The translations under genes were made by a program, and so were the position numbers. The notes under the pieces are model-generated. The model was not told the DNA's origin. It worked only from the letters and a program-made list of their open reading frames with translations, and made no database searches. A stretch of DNA of 46,499 bases. It comes from Anaerotruncus rubiinfantis. Its GTDB lineage: Bacteria > Bacillota > Clostridia > Oscillospirales > Ruminococcaceae. The first letter of the stretch is position 1, and the number at the start of each line of letters is the position of its first letter. Of the stretch, positions 16,505-24,929 are shown piece by piece. The DNA lies in NCBI RefSeq assembly GCF_900078395.1, contig NZ_FKLA01000004.1, positions 1 to 46,499 on the forward strand, in the 5' to 3' direction.

Positions 16505-16548
16505 AAAACCGGGAAGCGCCCCATCTGGGCGCTTCCCGGTTTTTTTAC
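16505..16548. terminator. Bidirectional terminator after the TRAP operon
   Basis: A 17-bp perfect stem (16505-16521 with 16527-16543) and a five-base loop are flanked by A and T runs. It serves dctP on the plus strand and the patatin gene on the minus strand. Confidence 0.9.
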
Positions 16549-17882
16549 TTATACAGCAAAGGCGCTGCGTTTGTTTTTTTGGCCGTGCTGTATTCCCACA
16601 ACGCCAGGTAAAGCGCCGCGGAAAATTCGTCGGTCATGACGGCGGCAACCGGCAGGAGGTTGAGCGGCCGTCTGTGCGCGATGCAGGCCCGGATGATCCG
16701 GTAGAGGTATTTCGCGCGGGCGGCGCGGCCCGCAAGTTCGAGCGCGGCGGTGACAGCGGCCTGCGCGGTGTCCGCCCAGAAATCCAGCCCTTCAAGCGCG
16801 TCCGGGATTTCGGTGGCTTCGACCGCTTCGGAAAGCCGCTGGCCAAAACGGGCAAGGGAATAAAGTGTCCCGGTCTGGAGCCCGAAAAGTTCCGCGGCCG
16901 ATTCCATCCCGTCGAGCGCGAAGCCGCGCAGGGCAGGCGGCGCGATCCCGCGGCGAAAAACACGTTTCTGCACCGCCTTGTAGGCGACCGAGTCGAGAAA
17001 CCGGTGGCGCACGCTGTGGAATCCCAGCAGTTCGCAGACCTCATAGAAGGCGCCGTAATACTGCCGAACCACCGTTTGCAGCGTACCTTTGACAAAAGCG
17101 AAGGCGAATCCGTCGCAGACGCCATAGGAACGCATGGTGTCGAGATAGCCAAGACGCATGTTCTGGCGCGCGGAATTCGGGTCGAAGAGCAGCACCGACC
17201 CCAGGTTCCAATAGCTGCGGATCTCGCGCACTTCGGCCTGTACGGCCGCTTTTTCCCGCCGGATTACCCCCGGCGCGTCCATGTTGACCGCGATGATCCG
17301 GCTGGCGCCGCGCGCGGCCGCCATCTGCATGGGCATATTGTCATAGTAGCCGCCGTCAATGTAATATTCCCCGTCAATCCGGTGGGGCCTGATGGCGGGG
17401 AAGAGGGCGGAGGAGGCAAGCAGATAGTCGATGAGCTTCCCTTTTGGGAGCTGGTCGGCCCAGACGGGCACCGGACGCATGGCGGGGACCTGCACGGTCA
17501 TCAGCCCAAACGCGACCGGTGACCGGCGGATGGTCTCCTCATCCAGATAGCTCTCCAGGATTTCCCGCAGCGGACTGGTATCGGCGCCGCCCTGCTCGAA
17601 TGCCGCTTTGCCGAACAGCTTTACCGCCTCAAGCCATTTTTTTTCACGCGGGAGCTTCTCATCGAGCGGCAGGTCAAATACCCGGGAGGTTTCAAGCTCC
17701 CGCCAGAGCTTTTCCGCCTCCTCAAAACTGCCCTGTGCGATCACCGCGCCATTGAGCGCGCCGACCGATGTGCCGGTCACGATTGAAAAGCGCTCATCCA
17801 GCTCCCCCAATGCCCGCCAGACGCCGATTTCATACGCGCCGCGGCTGCCGCCTCCGGAAAGCACCAATGCGGTCTTTTCCAT
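16545..17882 (-). CDS. Patatin-like phospholipase
   Basis: 445 residues. The patatin core occupies residues 1-210. The oxyanion motif GGGSRG is at 10-15, the nucleophile S39 is in GTSVG, and the catalytic aspartate D176 is in DGGYYDN, completing the Ser-Asp dyad. Patatins hydrolyse acyl ester bonds of lipids; here there is no signal peptide, so a cytoplasmic or membrane-surface role is likely. The C-terminal 200 residues are Ala-rich, helical and not recognised. The gene stands alone, converging on the TRAP operon. ATG at 17882 lies downstream of a GGGAGAA stretch. Confidence 0.9.
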   Translation of the reverse strand: MEKTALVLSGGGSRGAYEIGVWRALGELDERFSIVTGTSVGALNGAVIAQGSFEEAEKLWRELETSRVFDLPLDEKLPREKKWLEAVKLFGKAAFEQGGADTSPLREILESYLDEETIRRSPVAFGLMTVQVPAMRPVPVWADQLPKGKLIDYLLASSALFPAIRPHRIDGEYYIDGGYYDNMPMQMAAARGASRIIAVNMDAPGVIRREKAAVQAEVREIRSYWNLGSVLLFDPNSARQNMRLGYLDTMRSYGVCDGFAFAFVKGTLQTVVRQYYGAFYEVCELLGFHSVRHRFLDSVAYKAVQKRVFRRGIAPPALRGFALDGMESAAELFGLQTGTLYSLARFGQRLSEAVEATEIPDALEGLDFWADTAQAAVTAALELAGRAARAKYLYRIIRACIAHRRPLNLLPVAAVMTDEFSAALYLALWEYSTAKKTNAAPLLYK

Positions 17883-18147
17883 TGTTCTCCCGCCCTTCCT
17901 TTTTTATAGGATTATTATATGCGATCCTGCTTTTCCGGCTGTGACAAAACTGTAAAGATCTTTGCCGGAAAATCAGTTTTTTATCCAAATGTGTTGAGTT
18001 TGTGAAAATGTACTAAAAAATTTGCAAAAAGATTATCCAATTCATCCATCCAATTATAGCAAAATTCTGGCAAACCCGTGCAGTAAAACTTGGAAGGATT
18101 TCCACTGATAAGATACAACGATCATTTTTCAGGAAAGGAAGAATCTT
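17883..18147. other. AT-rich divergent intergenic region
   Basis: 265 bases between the patatin gene and paralog C. It contains one TGACAAAAC (17941-17949), like the repeat unit before paralogs A and B, but no regular array. I could not settle on a promoter pair. AGGAAAGGAAG before 18148 is the ribosome site of paralog C. Confidence 0.5.
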
Positions 18148-19206
18148 ATGAAAAAGCTACTCGCGGCGATCCTGGCGGGTGCAATGCTGCTCAGCCTGAA
18201 TATAACGGCTTTTGCAGCCACCGCCAAAACCACCACTGTCAACATTACAAACCTGACCGGCAACCCGGTTGACGAGGACGGCAACCCCATCAAATATGAC
18301 GATTCGGTCGAACCGAATCAGACCATCTATTTCCTCATCCCGCCCGCTGCCGCCAAACAGCTCAACGACTCGAAGATCACCAAGGTGTCGGTGCGCAAGA
18401 CCAAAAACTCCAAGCTGGTCAAGTCAGTCAAGCTCGTGGAAAAACGCCTGACCACCAACTCCAAACTCGTCGCGTCGGTCCCCACCGGTACGATCAAGGA
18501 AAACAAATGGGAGTATTCCATCCTGCCGCTCAACAAACGATACAGCTATCTCGCGGTCGAGCTCAACGACATGACCGGTTCGGATGAGTACAAGGTCCAG
18601 ATGGACGTCACTTTTACCGGCAAGAGTTCCAAGGAGGCGAACTACAAGGAATTCCCGCTCATTGGCGCACCGAACGACAAGTTCAAATTTGCCAAGGGCG
18701 ACAAGCTGACCCTCTCGACTTCCTTCTTTGTTGCGAACAAGACCGAGTCGGGCGACGACGCTTCGATCACCGTCGGCAAGAAGGGCTTGACCATCAAACC
18801 GGTCAAGAACGAAACCAACGAAATCAACTTTGAAAACGACAGCGACGCGCTTGCGACCCTGACCTTCAAAGCGACCAGCAACCCGGATAAATTCTATGCG
18901 AAACTCTCGACCAAATGGACCAGCGACCTGCTCGCGAAGTTCAAGAACACCGATGCGGTGATCCGTAAATTCTCCGCCGCCACCATCGATTCGACCTCCC
19001 GCGCAACCCTTGCGCTGGCGAACCCCTTCGATCCGGACGACTACGATGTGGACCGCGTCTATATCTACAGCGTCGGCGCAAACAATAAGCTGACCAATGT
19101 CACCAGCAAATTTACTTACAATGAGGACGACGACACCTTCGAGACCAAGACCCGCACCCTGGGCACCTGGATCATCTCGGACGTGAAGATCAAGACCACG
19201 AAATAA
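18148..19206 (+). CDS. Secreted paralog C, no sorting signal
   Basis: 352 residues; ATG at 18148. The signal peptide ends near AFA-AT (residue 23). The N-terminal block has VDEDGNPIKYDDSVEPNQTI; the C-terminal block has KPVKNETNEINFENDSDALA, KFYAKLSTKWTS, IDSTSRATLALANPFDPDD and KTRTLGTWIISD. It is the most lysine-rich and least acidic member. It ends six residues after the KTRTLG block at VKIKTTK, with no acidic linker and no pentapeptide, so it should be released or held non-covalently. A strong terminator follows 17 bases past the stop. The function is unknown; membership of the family A-E is well supported. Confidence 0.9.
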   Translation: MKKLLAAILAGAMLLSLNITAFAATAKTTTVNITNLTGNPVDEDGNPIKYDDSVEPNQTIYFLIPPAAAKQLNDSKITKVSVRKTKNSKLVKSVKLVEKRLTTNSKLVASVPTGTIKENKWEYSILPLNKRYSYLAVELNDMTGSDEYKVQMDVTFTGKSSKEANYKEFPLIGAPNDKFKFAKGDKLTLSTSFFVANKTESGDDASITVGKKGLTIKPVKNETNEINFENDSDALATLTFKATSNPDKFYAKLSTKWTSDLLAKFKNTDAVIRKFSAATIDSTSRATLALANPFDPDDYDVDRVYIYSVGANNKLTNVTSKFTYNEDDDTFETKTRTLGTWIISDVKIKTTK

Positions 19207-19222
19207 AGCACCCCAAACCATC

Positions 19223-19256
19223 AACCGGCCCGGAACTTGCGTTCCGGGCCGGTTTT
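19223..19256. terminator. Terminator between paralog C and the Rep-like gene
   Basis: A 14-bp perfect stem (AACCGGCCCGGAAC, 19223-19236, with 19241-19254) with a TTGC loop and a short T run, between converging genes. Confidence 0.8.
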
Positions 19257-19268
19257 GTCCCCGCAGGG

Positions 19269-20627
19269 TTATTTTTTCTTTTTGCCTTCCCAGAAGATCT
19301 TGACGCCCTTGATCATCCGGCCATCCTTTATAATTTCATATTTTGTGATATAGTGCATCGAAACGAAATGGGTGAGCACAATTTCGGTGTAATCGCGGAT
19401 GCGTTTTTTGCGCTTTTTGTCCGAATCGATATCGCCGAGTTCCCGATAGACCGATTCAAACAGGATCACATCCCGGATGATTTTGTTATGTTCGTTTTTC
19501 ATCGCCTCGATCCGTCCGAGCAGGTAGGTCTTGAGCGGGATGGTGGTGGCGTTGTTGTTGAGCGGAGCCTTGAGCAGATCGATGGGCACGGTGGTGATCT
19601 GATTTTTGAGCTTTGCGTAGCTATGCAGCGGCGGTGTGTCGATGATCTGATACATTTCCGACCGCTTGCCGTTGACCACGCCGGTATATTTATTGAGCGG
19701 CAGCAAATAGCCGTCAATGGTGAACGATTCCACCCCTTCCGGCCCTTCGAGCTTCTGCTTGATCATGTGGGCTTTGATCTCCTCGGTCAGGTCGATATTG
19801 ATGGAAAGGCGCCGCATTGTATCGAGCTTGGCTTTGATTTCCTCCATCAGCCCGTCGTCGACGGTGGGATTTTCCTTGCCGGTCATCGCGTGGTAGAGCA
19901 TCGGCACGGTAAAGGAGGAATTGCCGCTTTCCAAAATCGAAACCACGCCGTTGATGATGGATTTATCATAATTGGTGAGCTGGAAATTGCCGTCGATCTT
20001 CATATGTTCCGGCGCGGCGATGGTGACGGCGGTCTGTATGGTGGGACTGCGGCGGTGAGAGACGGTGATCTCATTAAATTCCCGCAGCTGGGCGAGTTTT
20101 GAGGTGATCGGATCGATGGGCATGACGTAATTTTTGGGGCGGACCGCCTGTATGGCGGGCGCGACCGAGGCGAGACGGGAAATTTCGTCCCCCACGTCCG
20201 GTTCGAGCGTGAGCAGATCCTCGATCTCATCCGAAGTGACATTGCCCATGAGGATCAAAAACCGGCGCATATCTTCGGGCAGGTGGGAAAGGAATTCATA
20301 GTATTCCTTTGTGGAGGAAACCACATCCTGCACGGCGGAATCCACCATGCCGCCGTCGGCGGAGGAATCGAGCATGCGGGCGTTGCATTCCTGCACGGCG
20401 GAGAGCAGCCTGCTGCATTCATTCATCTGCGCACGGACGGTATCGCGGGAGTACTTTTCCATGAGCTGGGGAAGCAGTTCGGAAAGCGCGCCGGAAAAAT
20501 CCTCCGGGACGCCGGGTTTGACCGGATTGGTCGGCACAAAAATCACCTCATTTAAAAGCCGCAGCAAAAGCCCCTGCCGGCCGTTTTGATTCGCATAAAG
20601 TATATCAGAAATCCGTGTGTTTGTCAT
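19269..20627 (-). CDS. Probable plasmid-type replication initiator (winged-helix)
   Basis: 452 residues from the ATG at 20627, set by AGGAGG about 12 bases upstream; the open frame extends further but with no start signal. It is soluble, with no signal peptide. Residues 1-170 are helical and unrecognised. From about residue 220, TNYDKSIINGVVSILESGNS, then FTVPMLYHAMTGKENPTV and LDTMRRLSINIDLTEE, resemble the winged-helix start of initiator proteins on Clostridia plasmids. A second basic region near the end (DKKRKKRIRDYTEIVLTHF) could be a second winged helix. It ends in a poly-lysine tail. If correct, it would bind DNA at an origin. The assignment is from recalled pattern only; an element-borne hypothetical protein is the alternative. 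It sits between paralogs C and D. Confidence 0.45.
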   Translation of the reverse strand: MTNTRISDILYANQNGRQGLLLRLLNEVIFVPTNPVKPGVPEDFSGALSELLPQLMEKYSRDTVRAQMNECSRLLSAVQECNARMLDSSADGGMVDSAVQDVVSSTKEYYEFLSHLPEDMRRFLILMGNVTSDEIEDLLTLEPDVGDEISRLASVAPAIQAVRPKNYVMPIDPITSKLAQLREFNEITVSHRRSPTIQTAVTIAAPEHMKIDGNFQLTNYDKSIINGVVSILESGNSSFTVPMLYHAMTGKENPTVDDGLMEEIKAKLDTMRRLSINIDLTEEIKAHMIKQKLEGPEGVESFTIDGYLLPLNKYTGVVNGKRSEMYQIIDTPPLHSYAKLKNQITTVPIDLLKAPLNNNATTIPLKTYLLGRIEAMKNEHNKIIRDVILFESVYRELGDIDSDKKRKKRIRDYTEIVLTHFVSMHYITKYEIIKDGRMIKGVKIFWEGKKKK

Positions 20628-20669
20628 CTTTTTACCGCCTCCTATAAATAGCGATAAAAAAATGAAAAG

Positions 20670-20728
20670 GTTGCAATAAAATGCAACTTTAGATGCACTA
20701 TATGGGTGAGCTGCTAAAATAAAGCAGC
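20670..20728. promoter_or_regulatory. Two inverted repeats upstream of the Rep-like gene
   Basis: GTTGCA (20670-20675) pairs with TGCAAC (20682-20687), and GCTGCT (20710-20715) pairs with AGCAGC (20723-20728). They lie in the AT-rich space before the start at 20627 and could be operator or origin sites. There is no T run typical of a terminator. Confidence 0.4.
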
Positions 20729-20788
20729 ATATCCGACAGGATTTGTCCGGATTTTCGGCAACATTTCTACAAATAGGAATATTTAGTA

Positions 20789-20816
20789 TTGACAACCAAT
20801 TACAGGTTGTTATACT
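20789..20816 (+). promoter_or_regulatory. Promoter of paralog D with internal dyad
   Basis: TTGACA (20789-20794) and TATACT (20811-20816) with a 16-base spacer. ACAACC (20792-20797) and GGTTGT (20805-20810) form an inverted repeat inside the promoter, a possible operator. A 5' UTR of about 90 bases follows. Confidence 0.7.
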
Positions 20817-20912
20817 GGGTATAAGGGGAGGTGTTCCTTGCGCGATGGAGACCGCGGAAGAAGCACATAACCGAAAGCTGATCAAAAAAATTTTTCAAGG
20901 AGGAAAGAACTT

Positions 20913-22934
20913 ATGAAAAAGTTATTGGCACTCGTACTTGCCATGGCTTGCGCGCTGTCGCTCGGGATTCCGACGCTGGCGAAGACAGCTGACGTGACTT
21001 GGAGCCAGGTCAACGTTGAGGATTTCGTCGATGAAAACGGAGAGCCTGTTGGAACGGATGAGGACAATATCCGCCCGGGACAGACCATCTATTGGGTCTT
21101 TGGAAGCTACAGTGATTACGATTACCTGCTCGACGACAAGATGGTGAAGATCGACGTCGACAAGGACGAAGGCTCCAAAAACATCGACGGCAAACCGAAG
21201 GTCACCAGCAAAAAGCTGAGCGATTACAAGGACGGCAGCGGCCGTTATATCGTGCTTGAAATCAAGGTCAAGGACACCTACACCGCCGACGAACTGAAAA
21301 CCAAACTTGACATCTATATCACCGCGAAGAAAGACCTGTATGCGACAAACGCAGGTTCCGGAAAATTCCCGATCTATAAGGACAACGGAACAATCACCAG
21401 CGTTACTCCTGACGAACTGAACAATTTAAAACAGGCGGTAACGGATGCGAAAGCGGAACAGACGAAACGGGAAGACGAACTGAAAGAAACACAAAGCAAG
21501 ATCGATGCGATTACCCCCGCAAAAACGACGTGGACGACCTGGGAAGCCAGCCGGACCATTGGCGGCGTAACCACCAGCTATAAAGAGATTGCCGCCGATC
21601 CGGACAAGTACAAGAATGCGTATAATACGGCCAATCAAAACTTGACCGATGCGCAGACTCAACTTGATACACTCAAAGGCGCTGATACCGTGGATGGATC
21701 AATTCTTTTCTATGAGAAAGCGATGACAACGGCAAATGGGGCTGCTGGCACTGCGTTGGATGGACAGAACTATGCGGCTGCCGATGGAAAAACCTACACG
21801 GTAAACCTGCCGGTCGATTTTGCGACGGCGATTACCGAGTGGAAGGTTACTGCTACTGCTGATGGAAGCGCCATCAAAGTCGGAGATGATGAGACGCTTA
21901 CCACAAACGTCACGAATGCGGTTTCTGCAGCAAAGAATGACTATGACACCGCAAAAGGGAAGAAGGATACTGCGGATGAACGCCTTGCTACATTGGAAGG
22001 TACCGGCGATGACTCCATCACAGTTCTGACCAATAAGGCAGCTGCGGCAAAGGCCACTTCCGATGCGTTTGACGAGGCGATTGCCAGCGCCGAATATACC
22101 AACGCGAAGGCAGCAATTGAAGCAGCCCCTGCAAAAGACTATGCCAGCCTTTCCGCGGTCGAAGCGGCGTTGGCTCCGCTGAACACAAAGAAAGATACGC
22201 TGAATGGTACGGGCGCGGGCAGCATTGCCGAAGCAAAACAAGCTGTTGCAGATAAGGAAAAAGCTCTGAAAGCCGCTGAAGAAGGCGATAAGGTTGGAAC
22301 TGGCTACCTGAAAAAGGGTGACACCATGAAGGTCCCGATGACCATCTGGATTCAGAACGAAAACCGCGTTGACGACGACGCGACCTTCGTCGCGGGCGAA
22401 AAGGGCGTTGTGATCAAGCCTGTCAAGAACGAAGAGAACACCGTCACCTGGGAGGACAATAACGACACCCTCGCCATCATGAAATTCACCGCGGACAGCG
22501 ACGTTGAATACTATATGCCGCGCATGGCCACCAAGTGGAACAACGAGGACTACCTCGATTACTTTGACGATATGGACGCTTATATCCGTTCCTTCGTCGG
22601 CAATCCGAGCATCCCCTGCACCTCCCGCGCGCGCCTGTGGATCAACAACCCGTTTGTGGATGACGACGGCGAAGAAACGATTGATCCGGACGACATCTAT
22701 GTCTATGAAGTTGTCGACGGCGAGCTTTACGACATCACCGACAAAGTGGAATACACCACCAACGATGATGACGATTACGCCTTCCTGATCAAGACCCGTA
22801 CCCTCGGCACCTATATCTTCTCTGACGGCCCGGCCGACATTGAAGATGAGGATGACGACGATTACGATCCGGAAGCCCCGGATAAGGTCGAGGTCAACAA
22901 CAACAAGAAACCTGTCCCGCCGACCGGCTTCTAA
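20913..22934 (+). CDS. Secreted paralog D with inserted coiled-coil region, ends in PPTGF
   Basis: 673 residues; AAGGAGG before the ATG. The signal peptide ends near TLA-KT (residue 23). The N-terminal domain (25-160) has VDENGEPVGTDEDNIRPGQT and LDIYITAKKDLYAT. Residues about 165-465 are an insertion absent from the paralogs: Ala/Lys/Thr/Asp-rich helices such as LKQAVTDAKAEQTKREDELK and KQAVADKEKALKAAEEG, likely a coiled-coil stalk. The C-terminal domain follows with KPVKNEENTVTWEDNNDTLA, IPCTSRARLWINNPF and IKTRTLGTYIFSD, then an acidic linker ending VPPTGF. Like paralog B it stops at a pentapeptide-like end without a membrane segment. Codon choice in the insert is visibly less GC-biased than in the flanking domains, suggesting separate acquisition. 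The function is unknown; a surface adhesin or stalk protein is possible. Confidence 0.88.
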   Translation: MKKLLALVLAMACALSLGIPTLAKTADVTWSQVNVEDFVDENGEPVGTDEDNIRPGQTIYWVFGSYSDYDYLLDDKMVKIDVDKDEGSKNIDGKPKVTSKKLSDYKDGSGRYIVLEIKVKDTYTADELKTKLDIYITAKKDLYATNAGSGKFPIYKDNGTITSVTPDELNNLKQAVTDAKAEQTKREDELKETQSKIDAITPAKTTWTTWEASRTIGGVTTSYKEIAADPDKYKNAYNTANQNLTDAQTQLDTLKGADTVDGSILFYEKAMTTANGAAGTALDGQNYAAADGKTYTVNLPVDFATAITEWKVTATADGSAIKVGDDETLTTNVTNAVSAAKNDYDTAKGKKDTADERLATLEGTGDDSITVLTNKAAAAKATSDAFDEAIASAEYTNAKAAIEAAPAKDYASLSAVEAALAPLNTKKDTLNGTGAGSIAEAKQAVADKEKALKAAEEGDKVGTGYLKKGDTMKVPMTIWIQNENRVDDDATFVAGEKGVVIKPVKNEENTVTWEDNNDTLAIMKFTADSDVEYYMPRMATKWNNEDYLDYFDDMDAYIRSFVGNPSIPCTSRARLWINNPFVDDDGEETIDPDDIYVYEVVDGELYDITDKVEYTTNDDDDYAFLIKTRTLGTYIFSDGPADIEDEDDDDYDPEAPDKVEVNNNKKPVPPTGF

Positions 22935-22973
22935 GAGGCAGTTTCCATTTCGGATTCAAAACGACATGTTTTT

Positions 22974-23000
22974 GCAAAGCGGGCCGTGTGCCCGCTTTGC
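22974..23000. other. Stem-loop after paralog D
   Basis: GCAAAGCGGGC (22974-22984) pairs perfectly with 22990-23000 around a CGTGT loop. No T run follows, so it is probably a 3'-end stabilising hairpin ahead of the real terminator at 23058. Confidence 0.5.
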
Positions 23001-23057
23001 GCTCCCCTGAAAACTTCCTGTAAAATGGAAGGTATATCCACATTTGATCCTGTGGTC

Positions 23058-23097
23058 AAAGGAGCGGGCGAGTCTCCAATAACGCCCGCTCCTTTTT
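23058..23097 (+). terminator. Terminator of paralog D
   Basis: AAAGGAGCGGGCG (23058-23070) pairs with 23083-23095 and runs into TTTTT. Confidence 0.8.
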
Positions 23098-23125
23098 GCG
23101 ACTTCGCTGTGAAAGGATTCTGCCT

Positions 23126-23932
23126 GTGAAATCTGTATTTCGCGCCGCCTGTATCGGGTTTGCGGCGCTTTGCCTCTTTTTTGGCCTTTTGCCGCTGGCG
23201 GTCTATGGGATTTTCCATACCGGTGTGTTTTTCTTGCTGCTTTACGGCGGCGGGCTTCTGCTGCTTTGCCTCTGCTGGGACGTTTTTGATGGACAGGGGA
23301 AGATTCGCCGCAGCCTGCGCCCGGTATCCGACCGCCGCCGTCTGGATGCGCCGCGCTGGTGGAAACGAAGCCGCATGGCCGCCGCCGCGGGGCTTGCGGC
23401 ATTTACCGTCTGGGGATGCGGCATGTCGGTTTGGATGGCTTCCTATGCTTATTTGAACCCGCCACCCGCGGATGCGGCGGTAATCGTGCTCGGATGCCAG
23501 GTTGTGGGGGATAAGCCTTCCAAAATGCTCCGGCTGCGGCTGGATGCCGCTTATGACTATCTACAGGCGCATCCGCGTGCCTTTGTGATCGGTTCGGGCG
23601 GTCTTAACGACGGCGGGACACACAGCGAAGCGGAGGTCATGCGGCTTTATCTCGCGGGGAGAGGGATCGATCCCGCCCGGGTTCTTCTTGAGGATCGATC
23701 CCGCAACACGCGGGAAAACCTGGCGTTTTCCGCCGCGCTCATCGAAGCGCACAACCTGCCGCGCGTCACGGCAATTGCCACCGACGGCTTCCACCAGCTG
23801 CGCGGCGCAATCTATGCGAAAAAAGCAGGCCTTATCCCGTATTCCCTGCCTGCTCCGACTCCCTGGGGGCTTTTCCCGGCCTATTGGGTGCGGGAGTGGT
23901 TCGGCATCGCAAAGGCGGTTATCCTGGATTGA
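23126..23932 (+). CDS. YdcF-like (DUF218) membrane protein
   Basis: 268 residues from GTG at 23126, chosen because AAAGGA lies 8 bases upstream; a TTG 30 bases earlier falls in the preceding terminator. Two or three N-terminal membrane segments (to about residue 60, and near 95-110) precede a DUF218 domain with ADAAVIVLGCQVVGDKPS, VIGSGGLNDGGTHSEAEVM, LEDRSRNTRENLAFS and AIATDGFHQLRG. Relatives include ElyC/SanA/YdcF proteins linked to envelope precursor recycling and barrier function; the activity is not established. It is a single gene between terminators. Confidence 0.85.
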   Translation: MKSVFRAACIGFAALCLFFGLLPLAVYGIFHTGVFFLLLYGGGLLLLCLCWDVFDGQGKIRRSLRPVSDRRRLDAPRWWKRSRMAAAAGLAAFTVWGCGMSVWMASYAYLNPPPADAAVIVLGCQVVGDKPSKMLRLRLDAAYDYLQAHPRAFVIGSGGLNDGGTHSEAEVMRLYLAGRGIDPARVLLEDRSRNTRENLAFSAALIEAHNLPRVTAIATDGFHQLRGAIYAKKAGLIPYSLPAPTPWGLFPAYWVREWFGIAKAVILD

Positions 23933-23969
23933 AAAGGCCCGCGATCCCCAAATGGATCGCGGGCCTTTT
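23932..23969. terminator. Bidirectional terminator
   Basis: A 16-bp perfect stem (AAAAGGCCCGCGATCC, 23932-23947, with 23954-23969) and a six-base loop lie between converging genes. Confidence 0.9.
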
Positions 23970-23978
23970 GCCGTTTTA

Positions 23979-24914
23979 TCAGACCTTGAAGCTGTAGGAG
24001 GGAAATTCCACCGGACGGGAGTCCGAATCGCTGCCGCGCAGGATACGGATGGCGCGGGGGACATTGCGGATGTGCGCCCGATGGCGCATGCCGCCGAACT
24101 CGCCGTCAAGTGTCCAGGGGACCTCTTCCTCCGAGGTGATCTCCAGTTCCGAAGTGCGGAAAGCATAGACCGATTCGGAGCTGTATTCCTGCCGGAGCAC
24201 CGCGTTCAGCAGCTGCGGCGCTTCGATTGCGCTCTCCGGACGGCGGATCAGCACCACTTCCAGCAGGCCGTCATTCATTTTCACGAGCTGTTCATGGATC
24301 TTGAACCCGCCCACCGAGGTGGAGTTGGTCACCATGCCGAAGATGAAGTCGTCCTCCACCGTTTTGCCGTCGTGCCTGACGATGAGGTGGTAATCCTTGA
24401 TCGACGGGAGCCGTTTGATCCCCTCAAGGATATAGGCTGCCCGGCCGAGCAGGAGCTTACTTTGCTGCGGCGTCTGATAGGATACGTCAGTAAAAGCGCC
24501 GAACGCGGCGATGTAGGTGAAATACCGGTCCTCAAAGGCGCCGATGTCGCAGTCGAACGGCTGGCCGGAAACGATCACATGCGCTGCCTGCAGGATGTTT
24601 TTGGGGATATGCAGGCTGGTGGCAAAATCGTTGACCGTACCGGCCGGGATATAGCCGAGCAGCGGCTTTTGTGGCAGCGCCATCAGGCCGGTGACCGTTT
24701 CGTTGAGGGTGCCGTCGCCGCCGCTCGTCACAATGAGGTCACAGTCCTCCCCCTGTTCTTTCAGAATCTCCGGGATTTCCATCCGCCTCTGGGTGGTGTG
24801 GACAGATATCTCGAATCCGCTGCGGACAAACAGGTCGATCACATCGAGCGCCCGGGTCTTAATTTCCGATTTTCCCGCATTCGGGTTGATGAGGAAAAGC
24901 AGCTTTTTTCCCAT
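23979..24914 (-). CDS. YegS/BmrU-type lipid (diacylglycerol) kinase
   Basis: 311 residues. The diacylglycerol kinase catalytic domain is N-terminal: FLINPNAGK at 7-15, the nucleotide-binding GGDGT at 65-69, and GYIPAGTVNDFA. The C-terminal beta-sandwich carries DGLLEVVLIR and WTLDGEF. These soluble kinases phosphorylate lipid hydroxyls, usually diacylglycerol. It is the last gene of a tight four-gene leftward operon, 15 bases after the zinc-ribbon membrane protein, and ends at a shared terminator. The lipid substrate here is unknown; the esterase and acyltransferase upstream make a lipid-remodelling role plausible (inference). Confidence 0.92.
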   Translation of the reverse strand: MGKKLLFLINPNAGKSEIKTRALDVIDLFVRSGFEISVHTTQRRMEIPEILKEQGEDCDLIVTSGGDGTLNETVTGLMALPQKPLLGYIPAGTVNDFATSLHIPKNILQAAHVIVSGQPFDCDIGAFEDRYFTYIAAFGAFTDVSYQTPQQSKLLLGRAAYILEGIKRLPSIKDYHLIVRHDGKTVEDDFIFGMVTNSTSVGGFKIHEQLVKMNDGLLEVVLIRRPESAIEAPQLLNAVLRQEYSSESVYAFRTSELEITSEEEVPWTLDGEFGGMRHRAHIRNVPRAIRILRGSDSDSRPVEFPSYSFKV

Positions 24915-24929
24915 ATGTGGGACCTCCCT

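Noticed and set aside
20840..20872. Ten-codon leader peptide (TTG start after GGGGAGGTG) before paralog D
   Set aside because: Plausible ribosome site, but no attenuator structure or codon bias; too short to support.
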